A DNA stretch of 64,000 nucleotides from Hyaloscypha bicolor E (Eukaryota; Ascomycota; Leotiomycetes; Helotiales; Hyaloscyphaceae). The stretch lies in contig NW_020194631.1 in NCBI RefSeq assembly GCF_002865645.1, forward strand, positions 124,001 to 188,000, read 5' to 3'. The notes under the pieces were generated by a model, which saw only the letters and a program-made list of their open reading frames with translations, had not been told where the DNA came from and made no database searches. Below, one piece after another: positions 10,473 to 22,373 of the stretch (its first letter is position 1; the number at the start of each line of letters is the position of its first letter). Made by a program: the position numbers and the translations under genes.

Positions 10473-11144
10473 CTAGCATTTGCGAGGTCTCCAATGGGGA
10501 ATCACGTACGACCCATTATCGTACACAATATCAAAAGTACCTTCACCATACCATGCATGCAAGAACCAACCCATATTGAACTCCTTCATAAACTCACATT
10601 CATCATCATACTTCCAATACTCAGTGTACTGGCTCACACCCACATCAGACTTGTCTGGATAATGCGAATCAGGCGCCCATGCCCATTGAGTTTCGGTTAT
10701 CATAGTCGGCAGATTCACCGTCTCGTTGACCCACACAATCTGTTCTTGGATATAACTCCAAGTCTCGTTTACCAGCATGTCGCCGTGGTAAAAGGGCATG
10801 ACGTGCGCGTGGCAGTAATCGCTGTTCGCTTTTGCCTCTGCCCCAAGATCTGTGAGCCCTACGCCATTTTCACCGCTGATCCAATCCGGTCGGTCCCAGT
10901 CTTCACTAATTCCTGCGGGTACGCCACAGCTATTCATTCTCGCCCTGAACAAGGCCAAGTCTGTGATAAACTGATCGCCGCCTCCGTCCATCCCGTCGCC
11001 AATGGGCTCGGATCCGAAGTCTGCAGAGTGCACGACATATGGGGCGATGCGACCATATTCTGCTGAATCCATCGCATTTTCACTCGGAAACTTGGCGCAG
11101 ATTGCGAAGTGCAACGAATTCGACCCGAATGACGACTCAATCAC
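10473..11144 (-). pseudogene. GH17-like beta-1,3-glucanase, 3' fragment
   Basis: A 223-codon frame matches the C-terminal half of a fungal TIM-barrel glucanase. It contains SNSLHFAICAKF, ADFGSEPIGDGMDGG, CHAHVMPFYHG, then PTMITETQWAW, where the glutamate is at the position of the GH17 nucleophile (ITExxW), and GWFLHAWYGEGTFDIVYDNG near the end. The highest in-frame codon is GTG, not ATG, and the frame closes at a stop about 30 nt upstream. No signal peptide or N-terminal barrel strands are found within 400 bp upstream, where the motif array of block 2 begins. It is most likely a gene cut at its 5' side; an undetected upstream exon is the alternative. The family name is by motif resemblance only. 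Confidence 0.6.
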
Positions 11145-11298
11145 TTGGGTACGTATGCAATTCGAGTGGAGGTCGAGTCAGCGAGACGCGAGATGTCGTC
11201 CTTGCCGTTCCTCCCGGCTTGGACCGAAAAATAGCCCGTCTCGGCTCCCCTATTCTTCAGATCCCTTCAGACCCCGAGGCTCGGCGAACAAAACGACT

Positions 11299-12572
11299 TG
11301 CAACAAAGTGCTGATGAAAGACGGGCAGGATATTTATTGGGGAGTTGGCACAATTCGCTCCGCTTGGTAGTACGTAAGGTTTGGTCAAAGGAGATATGGT
11401 AATATATTTCGTACTGCCAAGTGTCACATCCCGACGTCAATCCGGCCAGACCGCGCTCCGCTCCAAGACTGAAGCGGCTTGACCTCGGCCAAGAGCAGAC
11501 GTGCAACAAAATGCTTGCGAGCATCCAAGAGAAAACTCGTCAAGACTGGGTCTCGTTGTTTCGTTCCCGTCTTGGACAACCTGCCACAGCTGATCAATAT
11601 CAACTCACCCTCTAGAGTTGACCTCTTCAAAACACCATAGTAGAGATAAACTTAAACATCTTGGTAAAAAAGTAACAATTCATTTCTCATTGAGTCCTTC
11701 AACTCTCTCCAACCCGGGAACCCGGGAACCCGTTTCTACGGTACTCCGAAATATCCACGAATTTGAGTATCTTCCCACACATCACTCCAAGCCAACACTA
11801 CCAACCCCCCAATATAGCCAAGCTCAGTCGATTTGCAACAAAAGCCCACCTCTCCCGCCTCATGCCCACCCTCTTAAACCCCAATTCGCCACCTCGTAAG
11901 CACCATGAACGTTCCGGATGCACTGTAGACCTTTCGCCAGCGGGCCGTGCCGCCAACAGTCTCGGCAGACGACTTCCGGGGACTGGAGCCTTCAGAATCC
12001 TGACCGCTCTGCACGATGCAGCATTAGCAGCATTGGCGGAAAATGCTATGTGCAACAAAAGCGAAATAGAGTGGTGTGGTGCTTGGCTTGGAAGATTTAA
12101 GTTTGTTGGTTGTGGGAAGAGGGATCGATACATCCGGCTTGTCCCTTGGCTCTCCGACATAGGCCCGTCTTGACTTCTTAACCTCTTTTCTAATTAATCA
12201 CCTGGTTCTTCTGGGCAAAAAAGCCCAAGCTAAAAAAATCAAGCATGCAAATTTCCCCTATGCAGCCACACAGCGCTTCTCAAGACAATCGCACATTCAG
12301 TCACCTGACTCACCTCGAGTCACACAGCAACATCCCGCCAAGCATCTAGACCCCGCATTACCAACCAAACCAAGGCCTGGGCGTTGTGCGATGTGCAACA
12401 CAAATAATCTACTCTTATACGTTACACCTAGGTCTTAGCTGAGTAATGGGGGGTGTCAGGGCTGGGCACGAGGGAAAGTGTTTCATCGCCTCCAGTTAGA
12501 GAGGCGAGAGGGCTCTTGGCCCTTGGGCAAATACGTGTCACGGTCTAGGCACCCAACGCGATGTGCAACATT
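11299..12572 (+). repeat. Phased TGCAACAAA motif array, block 2
   Basis: TGCAACAAA starts at 11299, 11502, 11834 and 12051. Degenerate copies are at 12394 (TGCAACACA) and 12564 (TGCAACATT), with a distant one at 13529 (TGCAGCAAA). All are on the + strand and share the flank GA(C/T)N or CGATG. Spacings are 203, 332, 217, 343 and 170. The string TGTGCGATGTGC occurs both here (near 12386) and in block 1 (near 1701). No gene is recognisable. Confidence 0.6.
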
Positions 12573-14082
12573 GAGACGCGGCGAGCAGGGAATCTTAAAG
12601 GGCCGAGATAATGTTGTCTTTTATTCCTAGACGCAAGCACCTGTTTACCTGCAGGGTGTTTAGATGAGGTGTTCAAAAGATAATCCATCCGAGTCATGTG
12701 TTTGCTGTTTAGGAGGATCCTTTAATTGGTATTAAGGACTTCTTCCGAGCGGTAAAACAGTCCGGCTCACCTCATTATTGTCTGAATCGTTTGTGACATT
12801 ACATTATTTGCAGTAGAGCTTCTGGAGTTGTCAGTATTCCACAAAGTGGTACTTCGTCACTTAGTTATTCAGAAGCTGCCAAATACAACGCGGTAAAGGA
12901 TGGTTTGAAAACAGGCGAGCGGCTCCGTCCTCGCTTCTCGAGCTTTCGAGTATCTGTAGTCCCGGAATCTTGATATCTAAAAGATTGCTGGACTTTGTTG
13001 ATCCCACCCATCATGTTCCACATGGAGTGAACATTGCGGTTGTTGTGAGGAGCAAGGGTGTCCTCGAATTCTACTCTGGGAGAGCTGAACACAACTTAGA
13101 AGCTTTCTGGAATACTTCTAAGTCACTAATTCTTAGGGTCCCTCGTGGCAAATTCAGGTACTTGGAAGCCTTGATTCTCTGATTATCGAAGGCTGGGCAG
13201 CCCCTTAATAAGTACAAAATCTACTAGCCTCTCACTAGTCTCCTAGCCCCTGGCTACCTTGGGCACCATAAGCTTGGCATCTTTCAACGTGGGAGATGGT
13301 TGTTGCTATGAGGACCTGGGGTTGGTGTATGCTCCATAGAAGGTTTTGGGACGTGGATAAAGGCAGCTTGCCGTTGTGAACAGAAGGAGAGGATCACGTT
13401 CCATAACTCGTGGGGCATTGGAATTCATGCCAGGGGTTCTTCTCAATGAAGTAGAGATAGATAAATATGTGAATGTAGTTATCTAAGTTCTTGGGCACTA
13501 CCCGAAAAGTCGATGCCGTTTGTGAGCTTGCAGCAAAAGGTCCATCTACTAAACAACACAAGAGTCACAAAATCAACAGACACAACGAAATTGCGACCAT
13601 CAATTCATTGATTTAGTTTGCCTTTCAGTCAATTTGCCTCCGCAACATCATCGACTCCTAAGAGGTTCAACTTCCAGACACACATCTCCTTAATCCATGA
13701 AAGAATCCACCTTGTCATGAACGAAAAAAACCTCCCCGCCAGCGCCTTATACGCTGTGGAATCGACGACACATCTCCCAACCAATGAAATTACTCGTGTA
13801 GCAACTTCCCTGGTGACTTTCTCTATCTAGAAAGAAAAGGTAACACAGCTCTTGTGGGGAGTCTGCGTGAAAGCCTCCCCCTTCCCCCATACGCTTATCC
13901 AATACTGGATGAAGCAATGAACATCATCTTGCAAGAGAGTTATGGAAAAGAAATCTTTGGTAGAGGGGTTGTCCCTCTCAAGCGTCGCTGTGTGTTCATC
14001 GGATTTTTGGTGAAGTGCCGTGCTGGTGCAGTATTATGACAGATTCGTGTCCTCTTGTCGTATGCCCATAGCTAAAAGTTGC
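12573..14082. other. Intergenic, no supported gene
   Basis: Weak opposite-strand frames at 12865-13092 and 12970-13182 and a + frame at 13618-13830 show no recognisable domain. The stretch ends at the 3' side of pal1. Confidence 0.35.
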
Positions 14083-16116
14083 TCAAGATTCCTGTGAGGT
14101 TTGGATAGGCTTCGGCTTCCTTGGTCCACCTTTCAAGCTCTTCACTCTCGAAAGAAAGCCACCACCTGCCTTCGCAGCGGCTTCACCACCACTGCCGTCG
14201 CTAGTAACACGTCTCTCAAGACGCTCACCGAACCCTCGTCTCGGGCTACTTGGTGCCCGTGGTCTTCCAGTCTTCGATGGTTCGAGGATCGAAATGCTTT
14301 CCTTCTTGCTATCGTCGCCCTTTGAGAATTCATTGAAGAAAGGGTTAGACTCGGAAATCCTGCTTCCAGCAGGTGTTCGTGCCTCGGGAGATGTAGCTGT
14401 GTATACCCCTTCCGGACTGGTAATCCGTCCTGAAGGGCCAAAATCACGGCGATTATTGTTAATTCCACGAATCTTCTGGGCCAATGACTTCTTTCGACCT
14501 AGACCACCATCCGTTGGAGAAGTCTGTTCACTCTCTCTTCGTTGAATGGCGGTTCTAGAAGCGGGGGCACCTTCTAAGAAAGTAGATGTGCCTAGACCAA
14601 GCGTTTCCTCTCCATGAATTGGCTCCACTCGAGTCGTCGCGCTCAAGACCTGAGACTCGATGCGGGCTGGTCCTGGTCGAACAGCGCCATTCTCATAAGG
14701 CTCGTATTCTCTGGATCCCACGCCTCCCTTGGAATAGTCCTTGAAAGCTTCATCGTCGTTGTGGCCCAGAAACGTCGCATGATCGGGTCTCTTGTTGAGC
14801 GGGCCTCCACCACCCAAGACATTGTTCAACGAATCTTTTGGAAATGCCTGCATGGGTGCACGTCTGCTTCCTTGCCGATTTCGGTGAGGGTTGCATGCAT
14901 CAAATGGTCCGTCATGGTGGAATACTGTCTCCCATTAATAATCAGTCGCAAAGAAAATGAAGATGGCACTTACATCCGGTTCCATATATACTTGTAACGT
15001 CTAATTTGTCGATAATATCCAATTTCCGGTCTGGCTTCCTTGATTTTGGGTCTTTCCCCTCCCGCTCTCGGTGTCTACGTTCACGCTCACGGCGTTTTCT
15101 TTCTTGGCGTTTCTTCTCCTCCTCGGGGTCGAGTGGTTTGCGATCTGCTACCGAGGAGTCAGAGTTTCGTCGCAATTTCCGTCCTTCGGGCGGTCTCCGT
15201 GAAGAGGATGATTCAGTAGGGTCAGCAAATATATCGAGTTCTTCGCTAGGTCGAGGTCTGCTAGACGATGATCCTCCAGCTGCTCTCCGTGCCCGCATTG
15301 CTTCTTCTTGTGAACGGGATGGTCGATGACCAGGGGTTCCGCGAGGAGGGACGTTTTCACCACGTGCTACCGATGTATATGGTGGAGGCATCTTCTCGCT
15401 AGTATTTGTTCGAGGGGGTGGTGGTCGCATGCTGCCATTGCTCGTAGGTGGCTTCTCATCAAGAGTGAGATTGTCCTGCAGTGCCAGAGTCAGCGAAAAT
15501 CGTTGCTTCAACAGGTCTCCTTTTCGGGGCAGAATGAAATTTTGCGATAGACATGGACTTGTCCATGATTTTAATCCAAGCCAAGAGGGAACAACGTTTC
15601 TATGCTCAGGGAGGAATGACGTACAAAAAGTTCGGCTGCATTGCCCGTCAATGCAGGCTTTGGCCCCGAAATCTCTGTTGCGAGCGACATTTTATCTGGA
15701 GATCCGGCTAGTGGTCTTGGGACTGTGTTTGTAGAGGACGTGTCAAGGAACGGATTCCGTGAGACTGGTCGAGGAGGGGGGTCAAAGGGAGAGAGCTGCC
15801 CGTCTGACAAAGAAGGTGATGCTGCCCGGTTGCGAAAGGGATTGTTGGAAGAGAGGTTGAGTGTCAGTCCTGGGGATGGACGTGAGTCTACAGGCAGAAA
15901 CAGGATACTCTTGTTAGCCGACGGGATCATGCATTTCCATGACGGAGAATTGGGAGATAGGGAGGGCTTTGAAACGAGACGATTGTCAACTTGACACGCC
16001 CACCACAATGATAAGTGGGGAGGGGGAGGGGGGAGGTGTTGTCGAAGCGCGCCGATGGAGGTGTTGCTTGATTTGAGGATTGACTGACCTGCTTGACCTG
16101 GTTGGGTGAGCGACAT
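14083..16116 (-). CDS. pal1: Pal1 family cell-morphology protein
   Basis: Four exons: 16116-16089, 15887-15625, 15475-14974 and 14924-14083, giving 544 residues; every junction keeps frame. The N-terminus has the repeated NPF-type motifs NNPFRNR and SRNPFLD, used by Pal1 proteins to meet EH-domain endocytic partners. A basic, proline-rich middle (RRERERRHREREGKDPK) precedes the signature KLDIIDKLDVTSIYGTG, which joins FHHDGPFDACNPHRN across the last intron and runs into PMQAFPKDS. The C-terminus is long, Ser/Pro-rich and disordered. Pal1 acts at growth sites in cell polarity and endocytosis. The start at 16116 rather than the longer open frame to 16320 is chosen because the first intron then joins MSLTQPGQA to DSRPSPGLTLNLSS as in the family. 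Confidence 0.92.
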
Positions 16117-17832
16117 TGTGGCAATGACCTGCGTGTCCAGGATTGAATCCTGTCGTCGTAATCGCGTTCTTCGGATTGTGACGAGGCCGTGGGCGTGGAT
16201 GCGAGCGAACTGGGCTGTCCAGAATCCAGATAGGCCAGCGCTCAGATTGAGTTTTGGGGGGGGTGAGGATGCTCGAGCAAAGGGGAGGAGGTCGCGACGC
16301 GATGGTGTTAGCTTTGCCAACGTCAGCGCTCCAGGTGAATTCGGGATTTCGAATTCCTTAGCGACTGGCTACAGTACCGGAACCGATCGTTGGCTGCTTT
16401 GTTCCTGGGACGGCGCACATGCACCACTTCTTAGTCCAAACCCGGCCCAGCTTTGAATTCGAGCAGAGACCTCTCGAGGGCTCCAGATGCGATTGATGCT
16501 CCCGATCGCTGCGCTGTTCGAGGGCACTGGCTGCTGCGACAATGTTGTCTCGTGGGTCGGGCGACGACGGGGGGTGTGGTGTTCAAAGGCGACTCTGTGC
16601 GGGGACACGCTGGTGGGCCTAGGTAGTGTTTGTTGCAGTGGGAGAGTGGCACAGTGTATCCAAATGGCGAGATATGATGCCGGAGAGAGATACTTCCTAG
16701 GAGAGATGATCGGATACTGGTACAAAAAGTGGCTGTTCCTGTAGTTTGTTTCTCTATTCAAGATGGTTTTCCTGGAGGAAGTTGAGGAGGAGCAGGAGCA
16801 GGAGCAGGAGCAGGGCAGGAGCAGGAGCAAGGAACACGAAGAAGGCCTCTAGTCCTCTAGTCCTCTACTCAGCGGCACCCTTTTCACTCTGCCCAGGGAA
16901 GCGACGCCCCAAGAATACGGGGGAAGGCTCACATGTTGCATTATTCGGCAACATCCTCTAAATCCCAGCTGAGATCGCTCTTGTGTGCCAATGATTGGTG
17001 GCCGGGGCAGAGCCCCTGAGCGGAAAGAAGCCACGAACTCTGGTCTGGACGCCGGTGAGAAATCGTTGTGGAGGGGTCACGCCTGAGCCTGAATGGTTAA
17101 AGCCCCTCTCGTCTCCTGACTACTTTGCAGCGCCGAAAGCGGGCTGCCCACGCTGACTGGACACGCTAGCTCGCTGGAACAGTTCTTTTCTGTGCAAGCA
17201 GGTGGCTGCTTCAGTGCGAGTCTCGAGTCTCGAGTGTCAAGCCTGAGGGAGGGGAGAGCACCGCTGAGCGCAGGCCTCCGGCCCTGCTAATCTCCTTGCA
17301 GTCGTTTTGCGGTGTATCAAACAGCTGTGGGGACGATCTTCAATTTGGATCTTCAACGGGCCGTTGGCCCGTTGGAAATACTGCAACTCGGCCAACACAT
17401 GTGCGAGGAGAGAGCGGTGAAGTACATAATCTCGCTCTGCCGCTTGCCAAGGTGCATAGCCTTAGGGCGCTTCTGCGAAGGGGAGGCCGGCTTTGAAGGC
17501 TGCAGATCTACTGCAAACAGAATATGCTCTGATATGATCTTCAATAATTATCCTCTTAGTCGAAACAACTCGTAACCACCAGTTCCGGCCTGTAGTCGTT
17601 ATCGCCCCAAAAAGGGGAGAGCTGCAGTACCTGCGTATTCACAAAAAGCGGTAAGATTTCATGCAAGCCATCTAACACACTTGGAAGTTCAGACCAATTT
17701 TAAGCTTCGTTGTGCCGGCCAATGATATTTCTCGCAACCTCAGCCTTGTGTCTTCTCCAAACATTGTCAATTCACAACCTCAGCCTCAACTACTTCAGTT
17801 GCCAGACAATCCTGGGCACGGAAGGAATCGCA
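16117..17832. other. Intergenic between pal1 and med31
   Basis: This holds the promoter of pal1 (leftward) and of med31 (rightward). A GGAGCA hexamer repeat lies at about 16787-16832. No additional gene was supported; frames at 16487-16744 and 17296-17575 look like chance. Confidence 0.4.
16787..16832. repeat. GGAGCA microsatellite
   Basis: About seven copies of GGAGCA/GAGCAG with one interruption. Confidence 0.8.
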
Positions 17833-18276
17833 ATGGCCACGGGCTCGCCTCAAGACATCGCAATAACAGAGGGCCAAACACCACCGCCAATGCCCTCAGA
17901 AGAACCCAAGTACGGCGGCTTCACAAGGTTTGAGATTGAGATCGAGGTGATTCCCCCTCCTCTCTACCCTAGAATTCTCGACGCGGGCCATCCTAACTCC
18001 TCACAGTTCGTCCAATCTCTTGCCTCTCCACAATATCTCAATTATCTGGCCTCCCAAAAGTACTTCGAGAATCCAGCCTTCATCGCGTACCTCTCATACC
18101 TACAATACTGGTCGCATCCTCCTTACACCAAATACCTGACCTATCCCGGGCCTGCACTCAAGAATCTAGAGCTCTTGCAGCAGGAGAGATTTAGAGCGGA
18201 TATACTGAGCCCGGATAAGATGAATGAATTGATAGAGGAGGGCATGAAGAGCGGCATGGAAGGACCTCGTAGTTGA
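17833..18276 (+). CDS. med31: Mediator complex subunit 31 (Soh1)
   Basis: Two exons, 17833-17946 and 18007-18276, separated by a 60-nt intron whose length is a multiple of three, so an unspliced frame stays open. Spliced, the protein has 127 residues and joins FTRFEIEIE to FVQSLASPQYLNYLASQ, the invariant core of Med31, followed by FIAYLSYLQYW, PPYTKYLTYPGPALKNLELLQ and ERFRADILSPD. Med31 sits in the middle module of Mediator and links activators to RNA polymerase II. ATG 17833 is chosen since the upstream in-frame extension from 17710 is not part of the family. Size is normal. Confidence 0.96.
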   Translation: MATGSPQDIAITEGQTPPPMPSEEPKYGGFTRFEIEIEVIPPPLYPRILDAGHPNSSQFVQSLASPQYLNYLASQKYFENPAFIAYLSYLQYWSHPPYTKYLTYPGPALKNLELLQQERFRADILSPDKMNELIEEGMKSGMEGPRS

Positions 18277-18559
18277 TTCACGAGAAGGAAAATACAGGGG
18301 TTCATTAAACTTGAGATACCCAGGAACAGGCGTTGATAGGGCAGAAAACCAGTGCACTGTATGATCTCTTGGATTCTGGTATTAACATTTGGCGTTTATA
18401 GGAATGGAGTCGGCAAACAGCAGTATCGACTGTAGTCAAATGTGTGACGCCTCCATAATTTCTCCCAGCGCCTCGCTGAATTGCAATCGATAAAGCAGAA
18501 AGCCTCGTTCTCATCTCCTCTCAGAGGCATAACTCCAACCAATCCCATCTTCCAATCCC

Positions 18560-19035
18560 TCAGTTTTCTCTCCACCGGTTTCCACAAGTCATACACTACT
18601 TTCATCAGCTTCCAAGCTCCTCCAAATCCAAGGTAAAGTCTCACCTTGTAGAATCCAGTCATAGGCTCATCGGCACTCCTAATCTGCACCTGGAAGAACG
18701 CCGCTTCCTCCCCATCACATCCTTCTTTCGGGCACTGCATCTTTGCCTTATTTGCATTGTCCCAAGCTCCAGGTCCCCCGAAGACATCTTCTCGCTCTTT
18801 CCTCGTAAAGATTTTCCGCTCGTAGTATCGCTTCTTGAGGATATATTGGTAGGGGCAAGTTTGGCATTCCAGACGGTTTACGGGTTCATGCGAGTCTCCT
18901 TCGCCCGAGGAAGCGGGAGTGGTCGTGGAGACTGTGAGTACATTGCTACAGGAGGGGCAGACTGGATTGAGAAGTTAGTCTTGTGCTCGATAGAAATTGC
19001 CAATTTGGGGAATGGAAGGCCGTACAGAGTAACAT
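18560..19035 (-). CDS. rpc11: RNA polymerase III subunit Rpc11 (TFIIS-like zinc ribbon)
   Basis: Three exons: 19035-19026 (10 nt), 18961-18645 and 18595-18560, giving 120 residues. Exon 1 supplies MLL and the first base of Phe, yielding MLLFCPSCSNVLTV, the N-terminal zinc ribbon (CPSC..CQTCPYQY). Exon 2 carries CPKEGCDGEEAAFFQ and QIRSADEPMTGFYK; exon 3 adds CMTCGNRWREN and the stop. This is the full C-terminal TFIIS-type ribbon, including the acidic hairpin RSADE that stimulates RNA cleavage during pol III termination. The introns contain CTAAC and CTGAT branch sites. It is divergent to the ankyrin gene, with 428 bp between start codons. Confidence 0.95.
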
Positions 19036-19463
19036 CTTGTCTCTCTATGTCAGATTCCAAGTTATGGCAATCTCAAATGAAGCATGCGGGGCTCGATAAA
19101 CTTCTCGTTCCTGACTCAAAGCACGTCCAAAAATACATCCCACATCGGCGAAAATAAACTCCGATCCAGGGCGCTAACGACTCCTCGACGCTGGAGCATT
19201 CTCACAGTCGAAGCGCTCACGTCAACTTGTGAATCTACCTTCTAAGCATACATATTCTCCTCCCCCTCCCCCTTCCCCTTACTCCCAATAGTTTGCCCAA
19301 CATACCGGCCATTACGCTCCTTTAAAACCCCCATCCCTCCTTCCGCAAGGCTTTCTATTCAAGGCGACGCAACACCACTTCCACGCAATCCCAAAGGCGG
19401 CACGAGCAGTCGCCGGCGCGCAAACATAAGATCTTGTGAGGCGGCCAAGAGCGTACAAGCAAG
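19036..19463. promoter_or_regulatory. Bidirectional promoter, rpc11 / ankyrin gene
   Basis: 428 bp between two divergent start codons. A C-rich pyrimidine tract lies around 19258-19285. No other feature was seen. Confidence 0.5.
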
Positions 19464-20360
19464 ATGGCGGATTTACGCGCTCATCCTGAGCAAGATATGG
19501 AGCACGAGGTATATTTTCCTCCATCTGTTTCCCTCAAAACACCCGGCCAACACCCCCTTGGGAATATTCACATCCTTTGCACAACAAGCGCAACAAGCTG
19601 ACCGAGTCCTGAAGGGAGCCTCCCCCAAAGAGCTCCTCATCGAAGCCGCTCGCCGCAACAATACCGATCTGCTGAAGGAGGTCATCGACGGATGTGGAAG
19701 TGCGGAAAAGGCGGCTGTACTTCTCAACGAGACCAAGACGGTATTGGGAAATTATATCTATCACGAGGCAGCCCTAAAAGGAAACTGTGCGTGTGCATAC
19801 ATCTCCACACCTCCATCCCTTCCACGAATTTGGTGGACAGCGCCAACCAGGCGAAGCAAGTGCCATTCCCAGACCTCTACTAACATCCACCCACAGACGA
19901 AATAATCGACATGCTCCTCGACCAAGAAGGCTTCGAATGCGACCCCATCTCCCGCATCGAAGGCGACACGCCTCTGCACTCCGCAGTCCGCTACATCAAC
20001 TCACTCACCGAATCGCAACCCTCGAATCCGGACATCTCAACCTTCGCCCAGGAACTAATTAGCATGATGGTCGACGCCGGCTCCGACCCACGGATCCGCA
20101 ACAAGGCGAACCTGACACCCTACCAATTGACCGATCCACGGAACACAGCGCTGAAGCAGCAGCTGCAGGACGCGGTCGATATCACGCAGAACCTTGGTGA
20201 TTATATCGTTGATGAGGAAGAGGGAGGCGGGGAGGGAGAGGATGAGGATTATGCGGGGAGTGGGAGTGATAGTGATTTTGATCCGGAGGAGTATAGGCGG
20301 GAGAAAGAGCGGCGAGAGAAGGAGAAGGAGGCGCTGGCGAACGGGGTTCGGCCTTCCTGA
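19464..20360 (+). CDS. Small ankyrin-repeat protein (YGL242C-like)
   Basis: Best model: 19464-19508, 19615-19786 and 19897-20360, 226 residues. Exon 1 encodes MADLRAHPEQDMEHE and joins GASPKELLIEAARRN. The acceptor at 19614 is supported by a CTGAC branch site 10-15 nt upstream. The exon 2 to 3 junction completes Tyr in KGNYEIIDMLLDQEGF. Ankyrin-type motifs are LIEAARRNNTDLLKEV, NYIYHEAALKGN and GDTPLHSAVRYIN followed by AGSDPRIRNKANLTPYQL. The C-terminus is acidic then charged. The architecture resembles the conserved fungal ankyrin protein YGL242C/SPAC105.02c, whose role is unclear. The alternative first junction, including the residues SFAQQAQQADRVLK, cannot be excluded. Confidence 0.8.
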
Positions 20361-21042
20361 TCTACTTTCCCCCACTTCACCGTATACCAATCCCCACGAA
20401 CCGCTCCTAGCTCACGACTGTCAAACTGGAGAACAGGCAGATGAGCTGTGGACACGACTAATCGAAAGGAATGAAGATGTAGTCTACGTTGGATCTGTAC
20501 TGACATGCCATTTCCTTCCTACTCATTGCATAGCGCGGCTCTCAGGCCTCCTATTTTCCCGAAGGATATCAACCGCATGCGATCGATCATAGAGCATAAG
20601 GCAGCGCTGGTCGTTTATGGATTGCTATTTGCCTCTATCTTTACACTGGAGTTTTGGTAGATAGGTAGCGTTGCAGCCCCCAATCTGTCCGTAGCATGCA
20701 AAGCAGAAAGCTTTGTGTATTGAAAAGAATAACAACCACAGAAAAGGCTTCTGGGTAAAGTTTGCTGCAATATGTGAAGTGTGCTAACGTGTGTGAAGTG
20801 TGCTTCATGGTCTACGTTATTCAACCACTTGTTTGGACCTGGACCTGAGGTGTTTGATTATACGTTTTGAGTTCTATAGGTTTAGAGAAACGCAATAGGA
20901 GTATCGAATCTGGGTATCTCGCTTCAAAATTCAAGTTGGCCTCTTGCCATTCGAGCCGCCAGGGCAATCCGAGCATGACAGACCGATCATAAAAGCATCC
21001 TCCCCTTCTCTGCTGCAAACTTCTAGAAAGGCAGTTCAGCCT
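20361..21042. other. Convergent 3' intergenic region
   Basis: This lies between two converging genes and should hold both terminators. No gene was seen. Confidence 0.5.
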
Positions 21043-22373
21043 TCACCACAAAACGGCCCATGCAACCATGACCACCAATGCTCCCGTGGATCCAAGATTG
21101 AAGCTCGGCATCTCACCCCTCACTCTCTCAGAACCACTTGCCGCCTCGTTGATGATGGTGATATTGGTCAAGTCCTGCAGCAATGCCTTGGTCATGTGGC
21201 CTTGTTGGCTCAGACTCTGCATCTGAGCCTTGAAGGTATTCAGAATATTTGTACTCCTTCCAGGAGGACAGAATGTGACCTCCCATCCTCCACCACTCGG
21301 AATAATGAAGGTAGAAGTTTGATCATCGAAGGCGTAAGAATAAGCATCCGGACAGACAGCTTTGGCTTGCTTAGCATACAACGGAGGGCCGCATTTTTGC
21401 GGATCATTATATGACCCGGTGCAGCAGTCTGATGGTGCGTTGGTTTTTGAGCAGGCCGAGAGACATGGATCAAAAATGGGACGTTGGATATTATCGTCCG
21501 GGTATGGGTAAACGCCATCCCCTGGTTTGGTGGGTTGTGTTACTTGGAGATCCCAAGGACACCAGGAGGCCACCTGCATGTTGGTCTGCTTGCTTTCGTA
21601 TGGAATTGGATAAGTTGAGTTGGACGAATTGCCAGAAGTTCCTGAGTTTGCTGGATCGGCGAGCCATCCAGCAGTTGCAATGCAAGTGGGATTTGTAAGA
21701 TTTGGGGGGATTTGCTGTAACTTTGGATTATCACCGGGGATATAGATAACTCCTATGGGAATATTGTATCCATCGACCAAGGATATATCGTAGAATGTTT
21801 GGTCGTTACTGGAACCCCCAGCAAGATCAAACTCTGCAAGAGTGACGGGTGTTGCGCCCTGCGTAAAGTATCAGTACATGTCAATTTTCGAGGGGAAGAG
21901 GTTATCTTTACAGTAATGACACAGCTCAAGACTCCACCACAATCCCCAGTTGTGCAAGCAGCTCCACCGCCATTATTTCCGTTTAGATTGCTGGCTCTAG
22001 TACCTGAAGCATCGAAGCTACAATTCGTTCTCCCCCACACTCGTCCTTGCCAGTCACCGCTGACCATCAAACTCTTGCTTGACCCTGGAGTCAATTCAAA
22101 GCCACCAGTTCCTGCGCCTGTGCCTGCCTGTGTTCCAATTCCCGGCCAGATAGTTGCCTCGCATTGGTTGCTAACCACCAATGGCACAGAGTCTCGCTTC
22201 TCTGGAGGTCCCCATCGAGCTGGTCGGGGGAGCGGACCCGCGTTATTTATTATATATCGATTGGTGGTGTAGGCCGTGGCCATGGGTAATAATACCAGAA
22301 AGAGCAAAGATGAGAGGAATATCCGTGAAGGAGAGGTTTTACGTTCTCTCCGCGGGCCTGTCGTTGTGCTCAT
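21043..22373 (-). CDS. Thaumatin-like secreted/cell-wall protein
   Basis: Two exons, 22373-21912 and 21858-21043, 425 residues. A basic N-terminus followed by the hydrophobic run IFLSSLLFLVLLPMATA is a signal peptide. The thaumatin fold follows: VVSNQCEATIWPGI, GFELTPGSSKSL, WQGRVWGRTNC, CTTGDCGGVLSC; exon 2 continues GATPVTLAEFDLAG, DISLVDGYNIPIGV and CSKTNAPSDCCTG, CPDAYSYAFDD. The many cysteines fit the disulfide pattern of the family. The last about 20 residues are hydrophobic after a Ser/Gly stretch, suggesting a GPI-anchor signal. Fungal thaumatin-like proteins bind or cut beta-1,3-glucans and act in wall remodelling. The junction at C-V-I-T|G-A-T-P keeps the frame. Confidence 0.92.

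Noticed and set aside
1176..12173. A recurring peptide CNK in several + frames within the motif blocks
   Set aside because: The DNA motif lies in all three frames and outside frames as well; the frames have no common start, domain or splice pattern. The signal is at DNA level.
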